Below are positions 32,297 to 43,438 of a stretch of DNA of 64,000 bases, in pieces. The stretch spans positions 124,001 through 188,000 of the forward strand of contig JAKAHC010000002.1 in assembly GCA_021815305.1 (NCBI GenBank), given 5' to 3'. Numbering within the stretch: position 1 is the first letter of the stretch; each line of letters begins with the position of its first letter. Below the pieces are notes generated by a model. The model did no database searches, was not told the origin of the DNA, and saw only the letters and a program-made list of their open reading frames with translations. A program made the translations under genes and the position numbers. This DNA is from Deltaproteobacteria bacterium (lineage in GTDB: Bacteria > Desulfobacterota > Deferrimicrobia > Deferrimicrobiales > Deferrimicrobiaceae).

Positions 32297-33961
32297 TTGG
32301 ACGTACGGCAGATCGTGTATTCCCTTGTCGCCTCCGGGGTAGGGAGGAAGCTTCAGGAATGGGGCGCGGAAGCGGAGATCCTCTTTTCTCTGGAGATTCC
32401 TCGGCAGGAGGCCCACGGAGATTTCTCCACCAACGCGGCGATGCAGGTGGCAAGGCACCTGGGGAAAAAGCCCCGGAAGATCGCCGAGGAACTCGTAACC
32501 GCTTTCCGGAAAGAGGATCGCGACGGAAGGCTCGCCTCGCTCACCATTGCGGGGCCCGGGTTCATCAACATCGTCCTCTCGGAATCCACCTGGCGCGAGG
32601 TGCTCGCCCTGGCCCTTGCGAAAGGCGACCGTTTCGGCGCATCCCCCCTGGGGGAGGCCAGGAGAGTGCATATCGAGTTCGTCTCCGCCAACCCGACCGG
32701 CCCCCTGCACGTGGGGCATGGAAGGGGAGCGGCCGTCGGCGACGCGCTGGCGAGAATCCTCGAGTTCACGGGGCATACCGTGATCCGCGAGTATTACGTC
32801 AACGACGTGGGCAATCAGATGGACAACCTCGGGCGGTCGCTCCTTGCCCGCTACCGCACCGAATGCGGCCGGCGCACCGAACTGCCGGAGGACGCGTACC
32901 GCGGCGAGTACATGGTCGAACTTGCCCGGGGGCTGCGCAACGAGGTTGGGGACCGGTACGCGGATTCTCCGGAGGACGAGGTCCTTCCCCTCTTCCGGAA
33001 AGAGGCCGGGGAGAGGATTCTCGCCGGGATCCGGGAAGACCTCGAGAGTTTCCGCGTCCGGTTTGACCGCTGGTTTCCCGAACAGGAACTCCACGGGAAA
33101 GGAGAGGTGCGGGCCGCCATAGCGGAACTGCGGGAGCGCGGGCATCTGTACGAGTCCGACGGAGCCCTGTTTTTCCGCAGCGAGGCGCTGGGAGACGAGA
33201 AAGACCGCGTCCTCGTGCGCGCCGACGGCCGCACGACGTACTTCGCGGCCGACGTCGCCTACCACAGGCACAAACTGCGGGGGGGATACGCCCGGATCGT
33301 GGACATATGGGGGGCGGACCACCACGGTTATGCGCCGCGGGTACGCGCCGCGTTGCGAGGGCTGGGCGAGGATACGGACCGGCTCACCATCCTCCTGGTG
33401 CAGTTCGTCACACTGATCCGGGAAGGGAAACCGGTCCAGATGTCGACCCGGTCGGGGGAATTCACCACCCTCCGGGAAGTTCTGGACGAGGTCGGGGCGG
33501 ATGCCGCGCGGTTTTTCTACCTGCTGCGCAGTTACCACACCCACCTGGAATTCGACCTGACGCTCGCGAAGACGCAGACGCGGAACAACCCCGTCTACTA
33601 TATCCAGTACGTGCACGCCAGGATCTGCAGCATTTTCCGCGAGGCCGAAGCGAGGGGAGAGCCCCTCGCGGCCCATCCCCCCCTCTCGATTCTCACGCTC
33701 CCCGAAGAGGTTCGCCTGATGAAGGCGGTGGCCCGTTTCCCGGACGTCGTCGCGGAAAGCGCGAGGACCATGGAACCTCACCGGATTCCCTTCTACCTCC
33801 TGGAGGTGGCCGATCTGTTCCATGCGTTCTACCACCAGCACCGGTTTCTCGGAGAGACCCCCGAGCGTACGCAGGCCCGACTCGCGCTGGCCGCCGCCGT
33901 CAGGACGGTGGTAGGAAGCGGCCTTTCCCTGATCGGGGTGGCCGCTCCGGAGCGGATGTGA
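32297..33961 (+). CDS. argS: Arginyl-tRNA synthetase
   Basis: ArgRS (554 residues) charges tRNA-Arg. The class I signature is ANPTGPLHVGHGRGAAVGD with the HIGH-like HVGH at 138-141. The KMSKS position reads QMSTRSG, the usual relaxed form for ArgRS. The N-terminal Add1 domain contains EAHGDFSTNAA, and the C-terminal anticodon-binding domain begins after residue 430 with MKAVARFPDVV. The start is TTG 32297 with CGAGG six bases upstream, and no other initiator lies nearby. A strong candidate promoter precedes it. The stop overlaps the SPOR gene (GTGA). Confidence 0.97.
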   Translation: MDVRQIVYSLVASGVGRKLQEWGAEAEILFSLEIPRQEAHGDFSTNAAMQVARHLGKKPRKIAEELVTAFRKEDRDGRLASLTIAGPGFINIVLSESTWREVLALALAKGDRFGASPLGEARRVHIEFVSANPTGPLHVGHGRGAAVGDALARILEFTGHTVIREYYVNDVGNQMDNLGRSLLARYRTECGRRTELPEDAYRGEYMVELARGLRNEVGDRYADSPEDEVLPLFRKEAGERILAGIREDLESFRVRFDRWFPEQELHGKGEVRAAIAELRERGHLYESDGALFFRSEALGDEKDRVLVRADGRTTYFAADVAYHRHKLRGGYARIVDIWGADHHGYAPRVRAALRGLGEDTDRLTILLVQFVTLIREGKPVQMSTRSGEFTTLREVLDEVGADAARFFYLLRSYHTHLEFDLTLAKTQTRNNPVYYIQYVHARICSIFREAEARGEPLAAHPPLSILTLPEEVRLMKAVARFPDVVAESARTMEPHRIPFYLLEVADLFHAFYHQHRFLGETPERTQARLALAAAVRTVVGSGLSLIGVAAPERM

Positions 33962-34632
33962 AAACCGTGCGCTACAAGGGGGGACCGCGGAGGGGAGATC
34001 CCGACCGGCACTCCTTCGCCTTCTTCGCGGTGGGCGCGATGGTGGTCATCGCCGTCGCGTTCTTCCTCGGTCTTCAGGTCGGGCGCGTCGTCGAGAAGAA
34101 CGCGACGACGGGCCGGCGCACGGAAATCGGCCCCGCGCGGGGAACGCATGGGGACAACAGCGATCCCCGGGGCGCCCCGGCGTCGGACATCCGGAAGGAG
34201 ATCTCCTCCTTCTCGGAGGATGCCGTGAAGATCCCCGCGGTGCCTCCCGCCGCCGTCTTGCCCAGCGCGAGGGAGGAATTGCGTAAGACCGAGGCGAGCG
34301 CTACGGCTCCCGAGGCGCTTTCCCGGAAGGATCCTCCTCCCCGGTTGCTCGACAGGAGCGAGGGAACGGGAAATGCCGGCGCACAGGTTTCCGTGGGCGG
34401 CAGGTTCACCCTTCAGGCGGGGGCGATGAAACGCCGGGGGACGGCGGATGCTCTCAGGAACCGCCTGGAGAAGGCCGGGTACAAGGCGAAGGTGGTCCGG
34501 GCGGTGAGCCGGACCCGGGGCGAAATTTATCGTGTCCGCGTCGGCCCCTTTCGGACGCGGGAAGCGGCATCCCGGGCAAGGAAAGGGATTCGGGCGGAAT
34601 TGAAGATCGATGTCTTTCTCCTGCAGGGATAA
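33958..34632 (+). CDS. SPOR-domain membrane protein
   Basis: This 224-residue protein has a short cytosolic N-terminus, one membrane helix (about residues 19-41), a long Pro/Ala/Glu-rich periplasmic linker, and a C-terminal SPOR domain at about 149-224 with RFTLQAGAMKRRGTADALR, then EIYRVRVGPFRTREAASRAR. SPOR domains bind denuded glycan strands at the division septum, as in FtsN and DedD. GTG at 33958 overlaps the argS stop. In many Proteobacteria a dedD-like gene lies near folC and trp, so this may be its local equivalent moved in front of trpE. Confidence 0.85.
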   Translation: MKTVRYKGGPRRGDPDRHSFAFFAVGAMVVIAVAFFLGLQVGRVVEKNATTGRRTEIGPARGTHGDNSDPRGAPASDIRKEISSFSEDAVKIPAVPPAAVLPSAREELRKTEASATAPEALSRKDPPPRLLDRSEGTGNAGAQVSVGGRFTLQAGAMKRRGTADALRNRLEKAGYKAKVVRAVSRTRGEIYRVRVGPFRTREAASRARKGIRAELKIDVFLLQG

Positions 34633-34641
34633 GGGGGCAAC

Positions 34642-36129
34642 GTGATCTCTCCCGATCGAGAGAGCTTCTTCAACCAGGCCGGTACGGGCGCACTGATCCC
34701 CGTCTGGAGCGAGTTCCAGGCGGACCTTGAAACGCCCGTGTCCGCGTATCTCAAGATCTCCGCGAACTTCCCCACCGACCATTTTCTCCTGGAAAGCGTG
34801 GAAGGAGGGGAGAAATGGGCACGGTACTCCTTCATCGGCTTCGACCCGCACCTGCAGTTCTCGGCGGACGCAAAAGAGATCACGATCCGGAAGGGAGGCG
34901 AGAAGTCGACCCGCCCCGTCACCGGGGATCCGCTGGAGTCGCTTGCGGAGATCCTGCGGGAGATCCGCTACCGGCCGGCGCCTGGGCTCCCCCGCCTCTC
35001 GGGGGGCGCCGTCGGGTACATCGGCTACGACTACGTCCGGTACCTGGAGAACATGGGGGGGCGCCTCCCGCTGACCGCCTTCCCGGACGCGATGTTTCTC
35101 TTCCCGTCCCGCCTCGTGATCTTCGACAATGTGAGGCACACGATCCTCATCGTCGCGCATGCCGAAATCCGTGGAGCGGAAGACCCCGGGGCGGCATACC
35201 GGCGTGCGATCGAAGCGATCGAAGAGGTCCGGGGAATCCTGAGGGCCCCGCTGTCCTGGTCCGACGTTCCCGAGGGAGAGGACGGGGATCGCCCGCGCTT
35301 CGAGATGACCCGGGAAGAGTTCCTTACGGCGGTGCGAAAGGCGAAAGAGCACATCCGGAACGGGGACATCATCCAGGCGGTCCTTTCCAACCGTGCGACC
35401 GTGAAGACGGGAAGGACGCCCGCCGAGGTGTACCGGGTCCTCCGGGCGCTCAACCCCTCTCCGTACATGTACCTCCTGCGGATGGGGGACCTGTCCGTGG
35501 TAGGCTCGTCGCCGGAGATCCTTGTGCGTCTCGAGGGGGACGTCATCCAGCTGCGGCCGATCGCGGGCACACGCCCCAGGGGAGGCAGCGCGGAGGAGGA
35601 TCGGCGCCTGGAAGCCGAGCTTCTCTCCGACCCCAAGGAGATCGCGGAACACGTGATGCTCGTGGACCTTGGCCGGAACGATGTCGGCCGGGTGGCCGAG
35701 TGGGGTTCGGTGAAGGCGGATGAACTGATGGTCGTGGAGCGCTACTCGCATGTCATGCATATCGTCTCGAACGTGACCGGCAGGCTTCGCAAGGGGCTTA
35801 CCGCATTCGACGTCCTCCGTGCGGCCTTCCCTGCGGGGACGGTTTCCGGCGCGCCGAAGGTTCGGGCGATGCAGATCATCTCGACGCTGGAGCCGTTCCG
35901 CCGGGGAACCTACGCGGGTGCGGTGGGATATTTCGACCTGCAGGGGAGCATGGACTTCTGCATCGCCATCCGCACGATCGTGATGTCGGGGGGCGAAGCC
36001 ATGATCCAGGCCGGAGCGGGGATCGTCGCGGATTCCGATCCGGCCCGGGAATGGGAGGAGATCCGGGACAAGGCGAGGATCCTTTTCCGCGCGGTCGGCG
36101 TCGCTCCGGATGGAGGGGGCGTTCCGTGA
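34642..36129 (+). CDS. trpE: Anthranilate synthase component I
   Basis: TrpE (495 residues) converts chorismate to anthranilate with TrpG ammonia. The tryptophan-feedback motif LLES is at 49-52. The catalytic domain shows [41 protein letters not shown] and [23 protein letters not shown] at 34642 follows AAGGGGGC after only nine bases from the SPOR gene. No attenuator or Trp-rich leader peptide is visible. The stop overlaps trpGD (GTGA). It opens a complete trp pathway operon. Confidence 0.97.
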   Translation: MISPDRESFFNQAGTGALIPVWSEFQADLETPVSAYLKISANFPTDHFLLESVEGGEKWARYSFIGFDPHLQFSADAKEITIRKGGEKSTRPVTGDPLESLAEILREIRYRPAPGLPRLSGGAVGYIGYDYVRYLENMGGRLPLTAFPDAMFLFPSRLVIFDNVRHTILIVAHAEIRGAEDPGAAYRRAIEAIEEVRGILRAPLSWSDVPEGEDGDRPRFEMTREEFLTAVRKAKEHIRNGDIIQAVLSNRATVKTGRTPAEVYRVLRALNPSPYMYLLRMGDLSVVGSSPEILVRLEGDVIQLRPIAGTRPRGGSAEEDRRLEAELLSDPKEIAEHVMLVDLGRNDVGRVAEWGSVKADELMVVERYSHVMHIVSNVTGRLRKGLTAFDVLRAAFPAGTVSGAPKVRAMQIISTLEPFRRGTYAGAVGYFDLQGSMDFCIAIRTIVMSGGEAMIQAGAGIVADSDPAREWEEIRDKARILFRAVGVAPDGGGVP

Positions 36130-37748
36130 TCGCCGTCGTCGACAACTACGATTCCTTCACGTACAACCTCGTGCAGTACCTGTGCGAGCTCGGGGCGGAG
36201 GTATCGGTTTTCCGGAACGACGCGGTTTCCGTGGAAGAGCTGGCACGTCGTGCGCCCAAAGGCCTGGTGATCTCCCCGGGGCCGGGAGGGCCCGACGACG
36301 CGGGGATCTCCCTCGACGCCATCCGCTATTTCCAGGACCGCCTTCCCATACTGGGGGTGTGCCTGGGGCACCAGTGCATCGGGCAGGCTTTCGGGGGACG
36401 CGTGGTCCACGCCCAGGCGCTGATGCACGGGAAGACCTCCCGGATCCGCCACAACGGGAAGGGGATCTTCTCCATGATCGAGAATCCCATGGTCGCGACC
36501 CGATACCACTCCCTCGCGGTCGACCGGTCCGCCCTTCCCGCGGAGCTTGAGGTGTGCGCGGAGGCGGAAGACGGCGAGGTGATGGGGGTGCGACACATCG
36601 AAAAGCCCGTTTTCGGCGTCCAGTTCCACCCGGAATCCATCCTGACCCAGTCCGGGATGCGGATCCTGGAGAATTTCCTCTCTCTCATCGACCCCTCCCA
36701 GCCCGTGCTTCGGGAATTCGGAAACATCCGGGAAGCGATCTCCGCGGTGTCCGCAAGGAAAAACCTTTCCGCGGACGGCATGCGGGATGCGATGCGGATG
36801 ATCATGGGAGGGGAAGCCACGCCCTCGCAGATCGCCTCCTTCCTGTCCTGCCTCTCGATGAAAGGGGAGACGATCACGGAAATCGCCGCCGCGGCCGCGG
36901 TGATGCGACAGAGGGCCACGAGGATCGTCCCCCCGCCGGGAAAGGACGTGCTCGATACCTGCGGCACGGGCGGGGACCGGGCGGGAACGTTCAATATCTC
37001 CACGACCGTGGCGTTCGTCGCCGCGGGGGCGGGAATCCCGGTGGCCAAGCACGGGAACCGCTCGGTGACGAGCCGGTCGGGGAGCGCGGATGTGCTGGAG
37101 GCGCTGGGGATGGACCTCAACGCGGACCCCTCGAGGATCCAGCGGGCACTCGACGAGGCGGGGATCACCTTCATGTTCGCCCCGAAGTTCCACGCGGCGA
37201 TGAAATACGCCATCGGTCCCCGGCGCGAGATCGCCATCCGCACGATCTTCAACATCCTCGGTCCGATCAGCAACCCTGCCGGGGTCCGCTGCCAGGTGAT
37301 CGGGGTGTTCAGCGAGGAACTGGGGGAAACCTACGCGCGTGTGCTCGCGGAGACCGGGCACCGGCGGGCTTTCGTGGTCCACGGGACCGACGGTCTGGAC
37401 GAGGTTTCCCTCTCCGCGCCGACCATCGTGTGGGACGTCCGCGAAGGGAAGGTGAAGCGGTTCCTCTTCGATCCGCGGTCGGCGGGTTTCGAATACGCCT
37501 CGATCTCCTCCCTCAAGGGAGGGGACGCGGGAGCGAACGCGACGATTCTTCGCAACATCCTCTCCGGGACCCCCGGCCCCATGCGGCAGGCGGTTCTCCT
37601 GAACGCCGCTTTCGCCATCGTCGCCGGAGGAATGGCCGAGGATATCCGGGAAGGCGTCCGCGCGGCGACCGGATCGATCGACTCCGGCGCCGCGAAGGAA
37701 AAGCTCCGATCCTTCCTGACGATCCTCGGGCGGACCTCGTGCGCATGA
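36126..37748 (+). CDS. trpGD: TrpG-TrpD fusion: glutamine amidotransferase and anthranilate phosphoribosyltransferase
   Basis: The 540-residue protein joins two activities. Residues 1 to about 190 are TrpG, a class I amidotransferase with Cys79 in GVCLGHQ and the His168/Glu170 pair in FHPES. Residues from about 200 are TrpD, with DTCGTGGD (277-284), [25 protein letters not shown] and [11 protein letters not shown]. The fusion matches the E. coli arrangement. GTG at 36126 overlaps trpE and the stop overlaps trpC (ATGA), which suggests stoichiometric translation. It provides ammonia to TrpE and then adds phosphoribosyl to anthranilate. Confidence 0.96.
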   Translation: MIAVVDNYDSFTYNLVQYLCELGAEVSVFRNDAVSVEELARRAPKGLVISPGPGGPDDAGISLDAIRYFQDRLPILGVCLGHQCIGQAFGGRVVHAQALMHGKTSRIRHNGKGIFSMIENPMVATRYHSLAVDRSALPAELEVCAEAEDGEVMGVRHIEKPVFGVQFHPESILTQSGMRILENFLSLIDPSQPVLREFGNIREAISAVSARKNLSADGMRDAMRMIMGGEATPSQIASFLSCLSMKGETITEIAAAAAVMRQRATRIVPPPGKDVLDTCGTGGDRAGTFNISTTVAFVAAGAGIPVAKHGNRSVTSRSGSADVLEALGMDLNADPSRIQRALDEAGITFMFAPKFHAAMKYAIGPRREIAIRTIFNILGPISNPAGVRCQVIGVFSEELGETYARVLAETGHRRAFVVHGTDGLDEVSLSAPTIVWDVREGKVKRFLFDPRSAGFEYASISSLKGGDAGANATILRNILSGTPGPMRQAVLLNAAFAIVAGGMAEDIREGVRAATGSIDSGAAKEKLRSFLTILGRTSCA

Positions 37749-38530
37749 CCGCGATGGCCTTTTGCCTCGATCGGATCGTGGATGATGTGCGTGAGGAACT
37801 CTCCCTGAGGAAAGGCCGGGTTTCGATGGCGGAACTCCTCGAAAGGGAAGATCGCCGCGGTCCGGGGAAGGATCTCCTCGGGACCTTGCCGGACGGTCCC
37901 GGCATCATCGCCGAGATCAAGCGGGCGTCGCCTTCGAGGGGGTGGATACGGAAGGGCCTCGACGCCGCCGCCATGGGCCGGGTCTACCTGGAAGGGGGGG
38001 CATGGGCGATCTCGGTGCTCACGGAGGCGCGCCGCTTCGGGGGATCCCTTTCGGACCTCGAAACGGTCAGGGAGGCGTGCCCCGATGCGCGGTTGCTGCG
38101 GAAAGATTTCCTCCTGGACGAGTACATGCTTGCGGAATCCCGGGCTTGCGGGGCCGACATGGCGCTCCTCATGGTCAGCGTGCTCGGAGATCGGACCGTC
38201 GGCATGGTGGACCTGGCGAGGAAACACCGGCTCGAACCGCTGGTGGAAGTGCACGACGCTTCGGAACTCGCGATCGCCGCGCGGTCGACGGCGCGCCTGA
38301 TCGGGATCAACAACCGCAACCTGGGGGACTTGACCGTCGACTTGTCCACCTCGTCGCGGCTTTTGCCCCTCCTTCCCCCGGGGGCGGTGGCGGTCGTGGA
38401 AAGCGGAATCACCGGGCCGGAACCGGTGGCGCGTTTCCACGGGATGGGAGCCAGGCTGTTCCTGGTGGGAGAATCGCTGATGGACAGCCCGAACCCCGCT
38501 GACACGATGCGAAGGTATGTGGGAAAATGA
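37745..38530 (+). CDS. trpC: Indole-3-glycerol phosphate synthase
   Basis: TrpC (261 residues) closes the indole ring in tryptophan synthesis. It is a TIM barrel with [13 protein letters not shown] (Glu57, Lys59), [38 protein letters not shown] and VVESGI as active-site and phosphate-binding strands. ATG at 37745 overlaps the trpGD stop. Unlike E. coli it is not fused to TrpF, which is a separate gene at 39934. A 31-base gap with AGGAGCC precedes the next gene. Confidence 0.97.
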   Translation: MTAMAFCLDRIVDDVREELSLRKGRVSMAELLEREDRRGPGKDLLGTLPDGPGIIAEIKRASPSRGWIRKGLDAAAMGRVYLEGGAWAISVLTEARRFGGSLSDLETVREACPDARLLRKDFLLDEYMLAESRACGADMALLMVSVLGDRTVGMVDLARKHRLEPLVEVHDASELAIAARSTARLIGINNRNLGDLTVDLSTSSRLLPLLPPGAVAVVESGITGPEPVARFHGMGARLFLVGESLMDSPNPADTMRRYVGK

Positions 38531-38561
38531 GCGGGAAAACCCCGTATAAGGAGCCGATGAG

Positions 38562-39920
38562 ATGCAGGTGAAAATCCTACTGAAAGACTCGGAAATCCCG
38601 AAGACCTGGTACAACGTCATGGCGGACATGCCCACGCCCCCGGCTCCCGTGCTCCACCCGGGGACCGGAAAACCGGTGGGGCCGGACGACCTGGCGCCGC
38701 TCTTTCCCATGCCGCTGATCGAGCAGGAAGTTTCCCGGCAGAGGGAAATCCCCATTCCGGATGAAGTCCGCAGGATCTACGCCCTTTGGCGCCCGACGCC
38801 GATGTTCCGCGCCCTGCGGCTGGAGGAGGCGATCGGGACGAAGTCGAGGATCTATTACAAATACGAGGGCGTAAGCCCGGCGGGCAGCCACAAGCCGAAC
38901 ACCGCCATCCCCCAGGCGTACTACAACAAGATGTCGGGGAGGAAGCGGATCGCAACCGAGACGGGGGCCGGACAGTGGGGATCCGCCATGGCCATGGGGG
39001 GCTGCTTCTTCGGGCTGGAAGTGAAGGTCTACATGGTGAAGGTCAGCTACGACCAGAAGCCGTACCGGCGCATGCTCATGGAGTCGTACGGTGCGAAGGT
39101 CGTTCCGTCCCCCAGCCCCGACACCAACGCCGGGCGGGGCATCCTGTCGCAGGACCCGAAATCGCCCGGCTCGCTCGGCATCGCCATCAGCGAGGCCGTG
39201 GAGGATGCGGCATCCCGGGAAGACACGAGCTACTCCCTGGGGTCGGTCCTGAACCACGTCTGCCTCCACCAGACCGTCATCGGGCTGGAGGCGCAGGAGC
39301 AGATGAAGCTGGCCAACGATTATCCGGACGTCGTCATCGCCTGCTGCGGCGGCGGAAGCAATCTCGCCGGCATCGGGTTTCCCTTCCTGCGCGACAAGAT
39401 CAGCGGCGGGAAGAACCCCCGGGTGGTGGCGGTGGAACCGTCCTCCTGTCCGACCCTGACCAAAGGGATCTACGCCTATGATTTCGGGGACACGGCGAGG
39501 CTCACGCCGCTCCTGAAGATGTACACCCTCGGGCACGACTTCGTGCCGCCGGGAATCCACGCCGGCGGCCTGCGGTACCACGGCGACTCGGCCCTGGTGA
39601 GCCAGCTCTACAACGAGCGGTTGCTGGAAGCGCAGGCGTACGGTCAGACGTCGGTGTTCACGAGCGCGGTGATCTTCACCCGGACCGAGGGGCTTCTTCC
39701 CGCGCCCGAGTCGTCCCACGCGATCCACGCCGCGATCATGGAGGCCAAGCGGGCGGACGAGGAAGGCACGCGGAAGACCATCCTCTTCAATCTGAGCGGC
39801 CACGGGTTCTTCGACCTGTCCGCATACGAGGATTTCCAGAACGGCCGGCTGGTGGATTACGAGCACCCGGAGGGAAAGATCGCCGAGGCTCTGGATCGGC
39901 TGCCGAAGGTCGAGGCGTAG
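38562..39920 (+). CDS. TrpB2-type tryptophan synthase beta chain
   Basis: This 452-residue PLP enzyme belongs to the long TrpB2 class, seen in archaea and many bacteria beside ordinary TrpB. The Schiff-base lysine is Lys111 in GSHKPNTA. The catalytic segment reads ETGAGQWG where TrpB1 has ETGAGQHG. TrpB2-specific parts include the N-terminal extension [22 protein letters not shown] and [15 protein letters not shown]. Canonical TrpB follows two genes on. TrpB2 converts indole plus serine to tryptophan and often works without TrpA, so it may salvage indole. ATG at 38562 follows AGGAGCCGATGAG. Confidence 0.93.
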   Translation: MQVKILLKDSEIPKTWYNVMADMPTPPAPVLHPGTGKPVGPDDLAPLFPMPLIEQEVSRQREIPIPDEVRRIYALWRPTPMFRALRLEEAIGTKSRIYYKYEGVSPAGSHKPNTAIPQAYYNKMSGRKRIATETGAGQWGSAMAMGGCFFGLEVKVYMVKVSYDQKPYRRMLMESYGAKVVPSPSPDTNAGRGILSQDPKSPGSLGIAISEAVEDAASREDTSYSLGSVLNHVCLHQTVIGLEAQEQMKLANDYPDVVIACCGGGSNLAGIGFPFLRDKISGGKNPRVVAVEPSSCPTLTKGIYAYDFGDTARLTPLLKMYTLGHDFVPPGIHAGGLRYHGDSALVSQLYNERLLEAQAYGQTSVFTSAVIFTRTEGLLPAPESSHAIHAAIMEAKRADEEGTRKTILFNLSGHGFFDLSAYEDFQNGRLVDYEHPEGKIAEALDRLPKVEA

Positions 39921-39933
39921 ACGAGAGACAAGG

Positions 39934-40596
39934 ATGTTCCGCATCAAGATCTGCGGGGTTACGACCCCGTCGGACGCCCTGCACGCGGTTGCGTGCGGAG
40001 CGGACGCGATCGGGATCAACTGTTACGTGGGTTCCCCACGGTTCGTCCCGGAGGAGTCCGCCCGGAAGATCGTGGGGGCGGTCGGGGGAAGGGCCGAGGT
40101 CGTGGCCGTGTTCGTCAACGAGACGCCGGAGGCGATCGAAGCCCTCTGCGCACGGCTGGGAATCGGAACGGTCCAACTTCACGGAGACGAGCCGGAAGGG
40201 GTGGCCGCGCGGCTCAAGGTCCGGCGCATCAAGGCGATCCACGCTTCGAACACGCCGGATCCGGAAAGATTCGCTTCCTACCCTTGCGAGGCGTTCCTTC
40301 TGGATTCCGGTGGGCGGTCGGAGTACGGGGGAACGGGCCGGGAGCTCCCCTGGGGGGAACTCCCGGAGCGGTTCGGCCGCCTGCTCGCGGCGCCGGGCAG
40401 TCGCGGCTCCGGGAAGACGTGGATCCTTGCGGGGGGACTCACGCCGGGGAACGTGGGTCGCGCCATCGCGATGGTCTTCCCCTCCGCCGTGGACGTGGCA
40501 TCCGGGGTGGAATCGTCCCCGGGCAGGAAAGATCCGGCGAAGGTCGCCTCCTTCATCGAGAACGCGAAAGCGGGGTTCCGGCTTGCAGGAGCGTAA
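39934..40596 (+). CDS. trpF: Phosphoribosylanthranilate isomerase
   Basis: TrpF (220 residues) isomerises phosphoribosylanthranilate. The general base is Cys7 in IKICGVT, and the general acid Asp124 lies in FLLDSGG. Other strands are [10 protein letters not shown] and [19 protein letters not shown] at 39934 lies 13 bases after trpB2 with GAGAGACAAGG upstream. It is close to trpB, whose start is uncertain. Confidence 0.95.
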   Translation: MFRIKICGVTTPSDALHAVACGADAIGINCYVGSPRFVPEESARKIVGAVGGRAEVVAVFVNETPEAIEALCARLGIGTVQLHGDEPEGVAARLKVRRIKAIHASNTPDPERFASYPCEAFLLDSGGRSEYGGTGRELPWGELPERFGRLLAAPGSRGSGKTWILAGGLTPGNVGRAIAMVFPSAVDVASGVESSPGRKDPAKVASFIENAKAGFRLAGA

Positions 40597-40606
40597 GTCG
40601 TACAGG

Positions 40607-41791
40607 ATGCCCGACCGGGAAGGGCACTTCGGGGCCTTCGGGGGACGGTACGTCGCGGAAACCCTGATGTCGGCCCTCATCGGACTGGAAACGGCGTACC
40701 GCGCCGCCAGGCGCGCCCCCTCCTTCCGGAACGAACTCCAGACGATGCTTCGCGACTACGCCGGGAGGCCCACGCCCCTGTATTACGCGGCGCGTCTGAC
40801 CGAGAAGGCGCGCGGGGCGAAGATCTACATCAAACGCGAGGACCTCGCCCACACCGGATCGCACAAGATCAACAATACCCTCGGGCAGGGGCTTCTCGCA
40901 CTCCGAATGGGGAAGCGGAGGGTCATCGCCGAGACGGGGGCGGGGCAGCACGGCGTTGCGACGGCCACCGTGTGCGCGAAGATGGGGGTTTCCTGCGAAG
41001 TATACATGGGAGAGGAGGACGTCCGCAGGCAGGCGCTGAACGTCTTCCGGATGCGTCTCCTGGGCGCCCGCGTGAACCCCGTGACTTCCGGAAGCCGAAC
41101 CCTGAAGGATGCCATGAACGAGGCGCTCCGCGACTGGGTGACCAACGTGCGGAACACTTACTACCTTCTCGGTTCGACGGCGGGGCCGCACCCGTACCCG
41201 GAGATGGTACGGGATTTCCAATCCGTCATCGGAAGGGAGGCCGCGCGGCAGTTCCGCAAGGCGGAAGGGGGGGCGCCGGCGGCGGTCGTCGCGTGCGTGG
41301 GGGGCGGAAGCAACGCGATGGGAATCTTCACTCCCTTCATCCCCGACCCCGGGGTGCGCCTGTACGGCGTGGAGGCGGGGGGGTTGGGCCTCGCGTCCGG
41401 CAAGCACGGCGCGACCCTGTCCCGGGGAAGGATCGGCGTGCTTCACGGAAGCAAATCGTATCTTCTGCAGGACGCACACGGCCAGATCCTCGAGGCGCAC
41501 TCGATCTCCGCGGGGCTGGACTATCCGGGCGTGGGGCCGGAACACGCGTGGCTGAAGGAATCCGGGCGGGCCACCTACGTTTCCGTCGACGATGCCCAGG
41601 CGCTGGAGGCGTTCGACGCGCTCTCCCGGCTCGAGGGAATCCAGCCGGCGCTGGAGTCTTCCCACGCCGTCGCCTACGCGCTGGTTCTCGCGCGGCGCAT
41701 GCGCCGTTCCGAGACCGTCCTTCTCAACCTCTCCGGCAGGGGAGACAAGGACATGGGAATCCTCATGGAACGGAAGGAGGCGGGATCGTGA
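40607..41791 (+). CDS. trpB: Tryptophan synthase beta chain (TrpB1)
   Basis: TrpB (394 residues) makes tryptophan from indole and serine in the alpha-beta complex. It has [15 protein letters not shown], the PLP lysine Lys87 in HTGSHKINN, the catalytic [20 protein letters not shown] and [14 protein letters not shown] at 40607 is an ordinary start, but the in-frame TTG 40583 would give [11 protein letters not shown], like the Geobacter N-terminus KTYALPD, and cannot be ruled out. AGGAG lies 15 bases before the ATG. The stop overlaps trpA (GTGA), consistent with TrpB1 being the partner of TrpA. Confidence 0.96.
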   Translation: MPDREGHFGAFGGRYVAETLMSALIGLETAYRAARRAPSFRNELQTMLRDYAGRPTPLYYAARLTEKARGAKIYIKREDLAHTGSHKINNTLGQGLLALRMGKRRVIAETGAGQHGVATATVCAKMGVSCEVYMGEEDVRRQALNVFRMRLLGARVNPVTSGSRTLKDAMNEALRDWVTNVRNTYYLLGSTAGPHPYPEMVRDFQSVIGREAARQFRKAEGGAPAAVVACVGGGSNAMGIFTPFIPDPGVRLYGVEAGGLGLASGKHGATLSRGRIGVLHGSKSYLLQDAHGQILEAHSISAGLDYPGVGPEHAWLKESGRATYVSVDDAQALEAFDALSRLEGIQPALESSHAVAYALVLARRMRRSETVLLNLSGRGDKDMGILMERKEAGS

Positions 41792-42582
41792 CGGCGATCG
41801 ACGCCGCCTTCCGGAGGCTCCGCGCGGAAAGGCAAAAAGGGCTTGTGGTGTACCTCACCGCGGGGGACCCGACCCCCGCCGCGTCCCTTTCCTACCTGCG
41901 CGCGGCGGCCGACGCGGGTGCGGACCTCGTGGAGGTGGGAGTTCCCTTTTCCGACCCGACTGCGGACGGCCCCACCATCGAAGCCGCATCGCGCCGGGCC
42001 CTGTCTGCGGGGATGAGCGTGGCGAGGTCTCTGGAACTGGTCCGCGCGTTCCGGAAGACGCACCGGACGCCCGTGGTCCTGTTCGGTTACTACAACCCCT
42101 TCTTCCGTTACGGGATCCCCGGTCTTTGCGCGGATGCCCGCTCCGCGGGCGTGGACGGATTCCTCGTGGTCGACCTTCCCCTCGAAGAAACCGGGGAGGC
42201 GGTCCCGGCGATGCGGAGTGCGGGGCTGGACTGGATTCCCCTCGTAGCGCCCACCACCGGCGCAAAGAGAGTCCGGGCGATCCAGCGGGCGGGATCGGGC
42301 TTCCTGTACCTGATCTCCGTGACCGGGGTTACCGGCGTTCGGGAGACCCTTCCCCGGGGGATGGCGGCATGGGCCCGGGATGTCCGGGAAACGGCGCGCC
42401 TTCCGGTCGCCGTGGGGTTCGGAATCTCCTCCCCGGAAATGGCGAGAAAGGCGACGCGTCACGCCGACGCCGCTGTGGTGGGGAGCGCCTGCGTCAAGAT
42501 CGTCGAAAGGAACGGCCGCGCACCCCGTGGGCCCGCGGAGCTTTCCCGGTTCGTAACGTCCCTCAAATCGGCGATGAGGTGA
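41788..42582 (+). CDS. trpA: Tryptophan synthase alpha chain
   Basis: TrpA (264 residues) splits indole-3-glycerol phosphate and channels indole to TrpB. The catalytic Glu49 and Asp60 lie in [17 protein letters not shown]. Loop 6 is [11 protein letters not shown] and the phosphate-binding part is VGFGISSPE followed by [13 protein letters not shown] at 41788 overlaps trpB, so the two are probably translated one to one. accD begins seven bases after the stop, although its start is separated by no promoter. Confidence 0.97.
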   Translation: MTAIDAAFRRLRAERQKGLVVYLTAGDPTPAASLSYLRAAADAGADLVEVGVPFSDPTADGPTIEAASRRALSAGMSVARSLELVRAFRKTHRTPVVLFGYYNPFFRYGIPGLCADARSAGVDGFLVVDLPLEETGEAVPAMRSAGLDWIPLVAPTTGAKRVRAIQRAGSGFLYLISVTGVTGVRETLPRGMAAWARDVRETARLPVAVGFGISSPEMARKATRHADAAVVGSACVKIVERNGRAPRGPAELSRFVTSLKSAMR

Positions 42583-42589
42583 CCATGCC

Positions 42590-43438
42590 ATGGCGATTCG
42601 ACTGTTCCGGAAGAAGGACGAGAGCGACAAGAAGATCAAGATCCCGGAGGGGATGTGGATCAAGTGCGACGCCTGCCTCGAGATCATCTACAAGCCCGAG
42701 GTGGAGCGCAACCTGAACGTCTGCCCCAAGTGCGTCTACCACTTCCGGATCCCCGCAACGGAGCGGATCCGCGCCGTGACGGACGAAGGGACCTTCGCCG
42801 AGTTCGCCGATGACATGGAATCGGTGGACGTGCTGAACTTCGTCGACACCAAGAAGTACGTTGACCGGCTGAAGGAGGCGAAGAAAAAGACCGGACGCAA
42901 GGAAGCCGTGATCGTGGGGAAAGGGAAGATCAACGGGATCGACATCGTCCTTTCCGTCCTGGACTTCGAGTTCCAGGGTGGTTCGATGGGCAGCGTGGTG
43001 GGAGAGAAGGTGGCGATGGCGGCGGAAACGGCCTTGGAGTCGCATCTCCCCCTGGTCGTGTTCAGCGCGTCGGGAGGGGCGAGGATGCAGGAAGGGACCC
43101 TCTCCCTGATGCAGATGGCGAAGACCGGCGCCGCCCTCGCCCGTTTGTCCGATGCCCGCCTCCCGTACATCAGCGTGCTCACCGACCCCACGACCGGAGG
43201 CGTCGCCGCCAGTTTCGCCATGCTGGGAGACGTCATCATCTCCGAACCGGGCGCCTTGGTGGGGTTCGCCGGGCCCCGCGTCATCGAGCAGACGATAAAG
43301 CAGAAGCTTCCCGAAGGATTCCAGCGCGCGGAGTTCCTGCTCGAGCACGGCATGGTCGACATGATCGTCGAGCGGAGCCGGCTGAAGGCGACGCTGACGC
43401 AGATTCTCCGGTACCTCTCGGGTCACGGGGATCGATGA
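42590..43438 (+). CDS. accD: Acetyl-CoA carboxylase carboxyltransferase subunit beta
   Basis: AccD (282 residues) is the beta half of the carboxyltransferase that makes malonyl-CoA for fatty acid synthesis. The N-terminal zinc ribbon has Cys26, Cys29, Cys45 and Cys48. The crotonase-like domain has [38 protein letters not shown] and [20 protein letters not shown] at 42590 is used; an ATG at 42585 is out of frame. The stop overlaps folC (ATGA), the same accD-folC pairing as in E. coli. The partner gene accA is not in the window. Confidence 0.97.
   Translation: MAIRLFRKKDESDKKIKIPEGMWIKCDACLEIIYKPEVERNLNVCPKCVYHFRIPATERIRAVTDEGTFAEFADDMESVDVLNFVDTKKYVDRLKEAKKKTGRKEAVIVGKGKINGIDIVLSVLDFEFQGGSMGSVVGEKVAMAAETALESHLPLVVFSASGGARMQEGTLSLMQMAKTGAALARLSDARLPYISVLTDPTTGGVAASFAMLGDVIISEPGALVGFAGPRVIEQTIKQKLPEGFQRAEFLLEHGMVDMIVERSRLKATLTQILRYLSGHGDR

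Noticed and set aside
38562-39920. TrpB2 gene as a decayed duplicate of trpB
   Set aside because: The frame is complete, the PLP lysine is present and the sequence fits the distinct TrpB2 class, so it is not a pseudogene.
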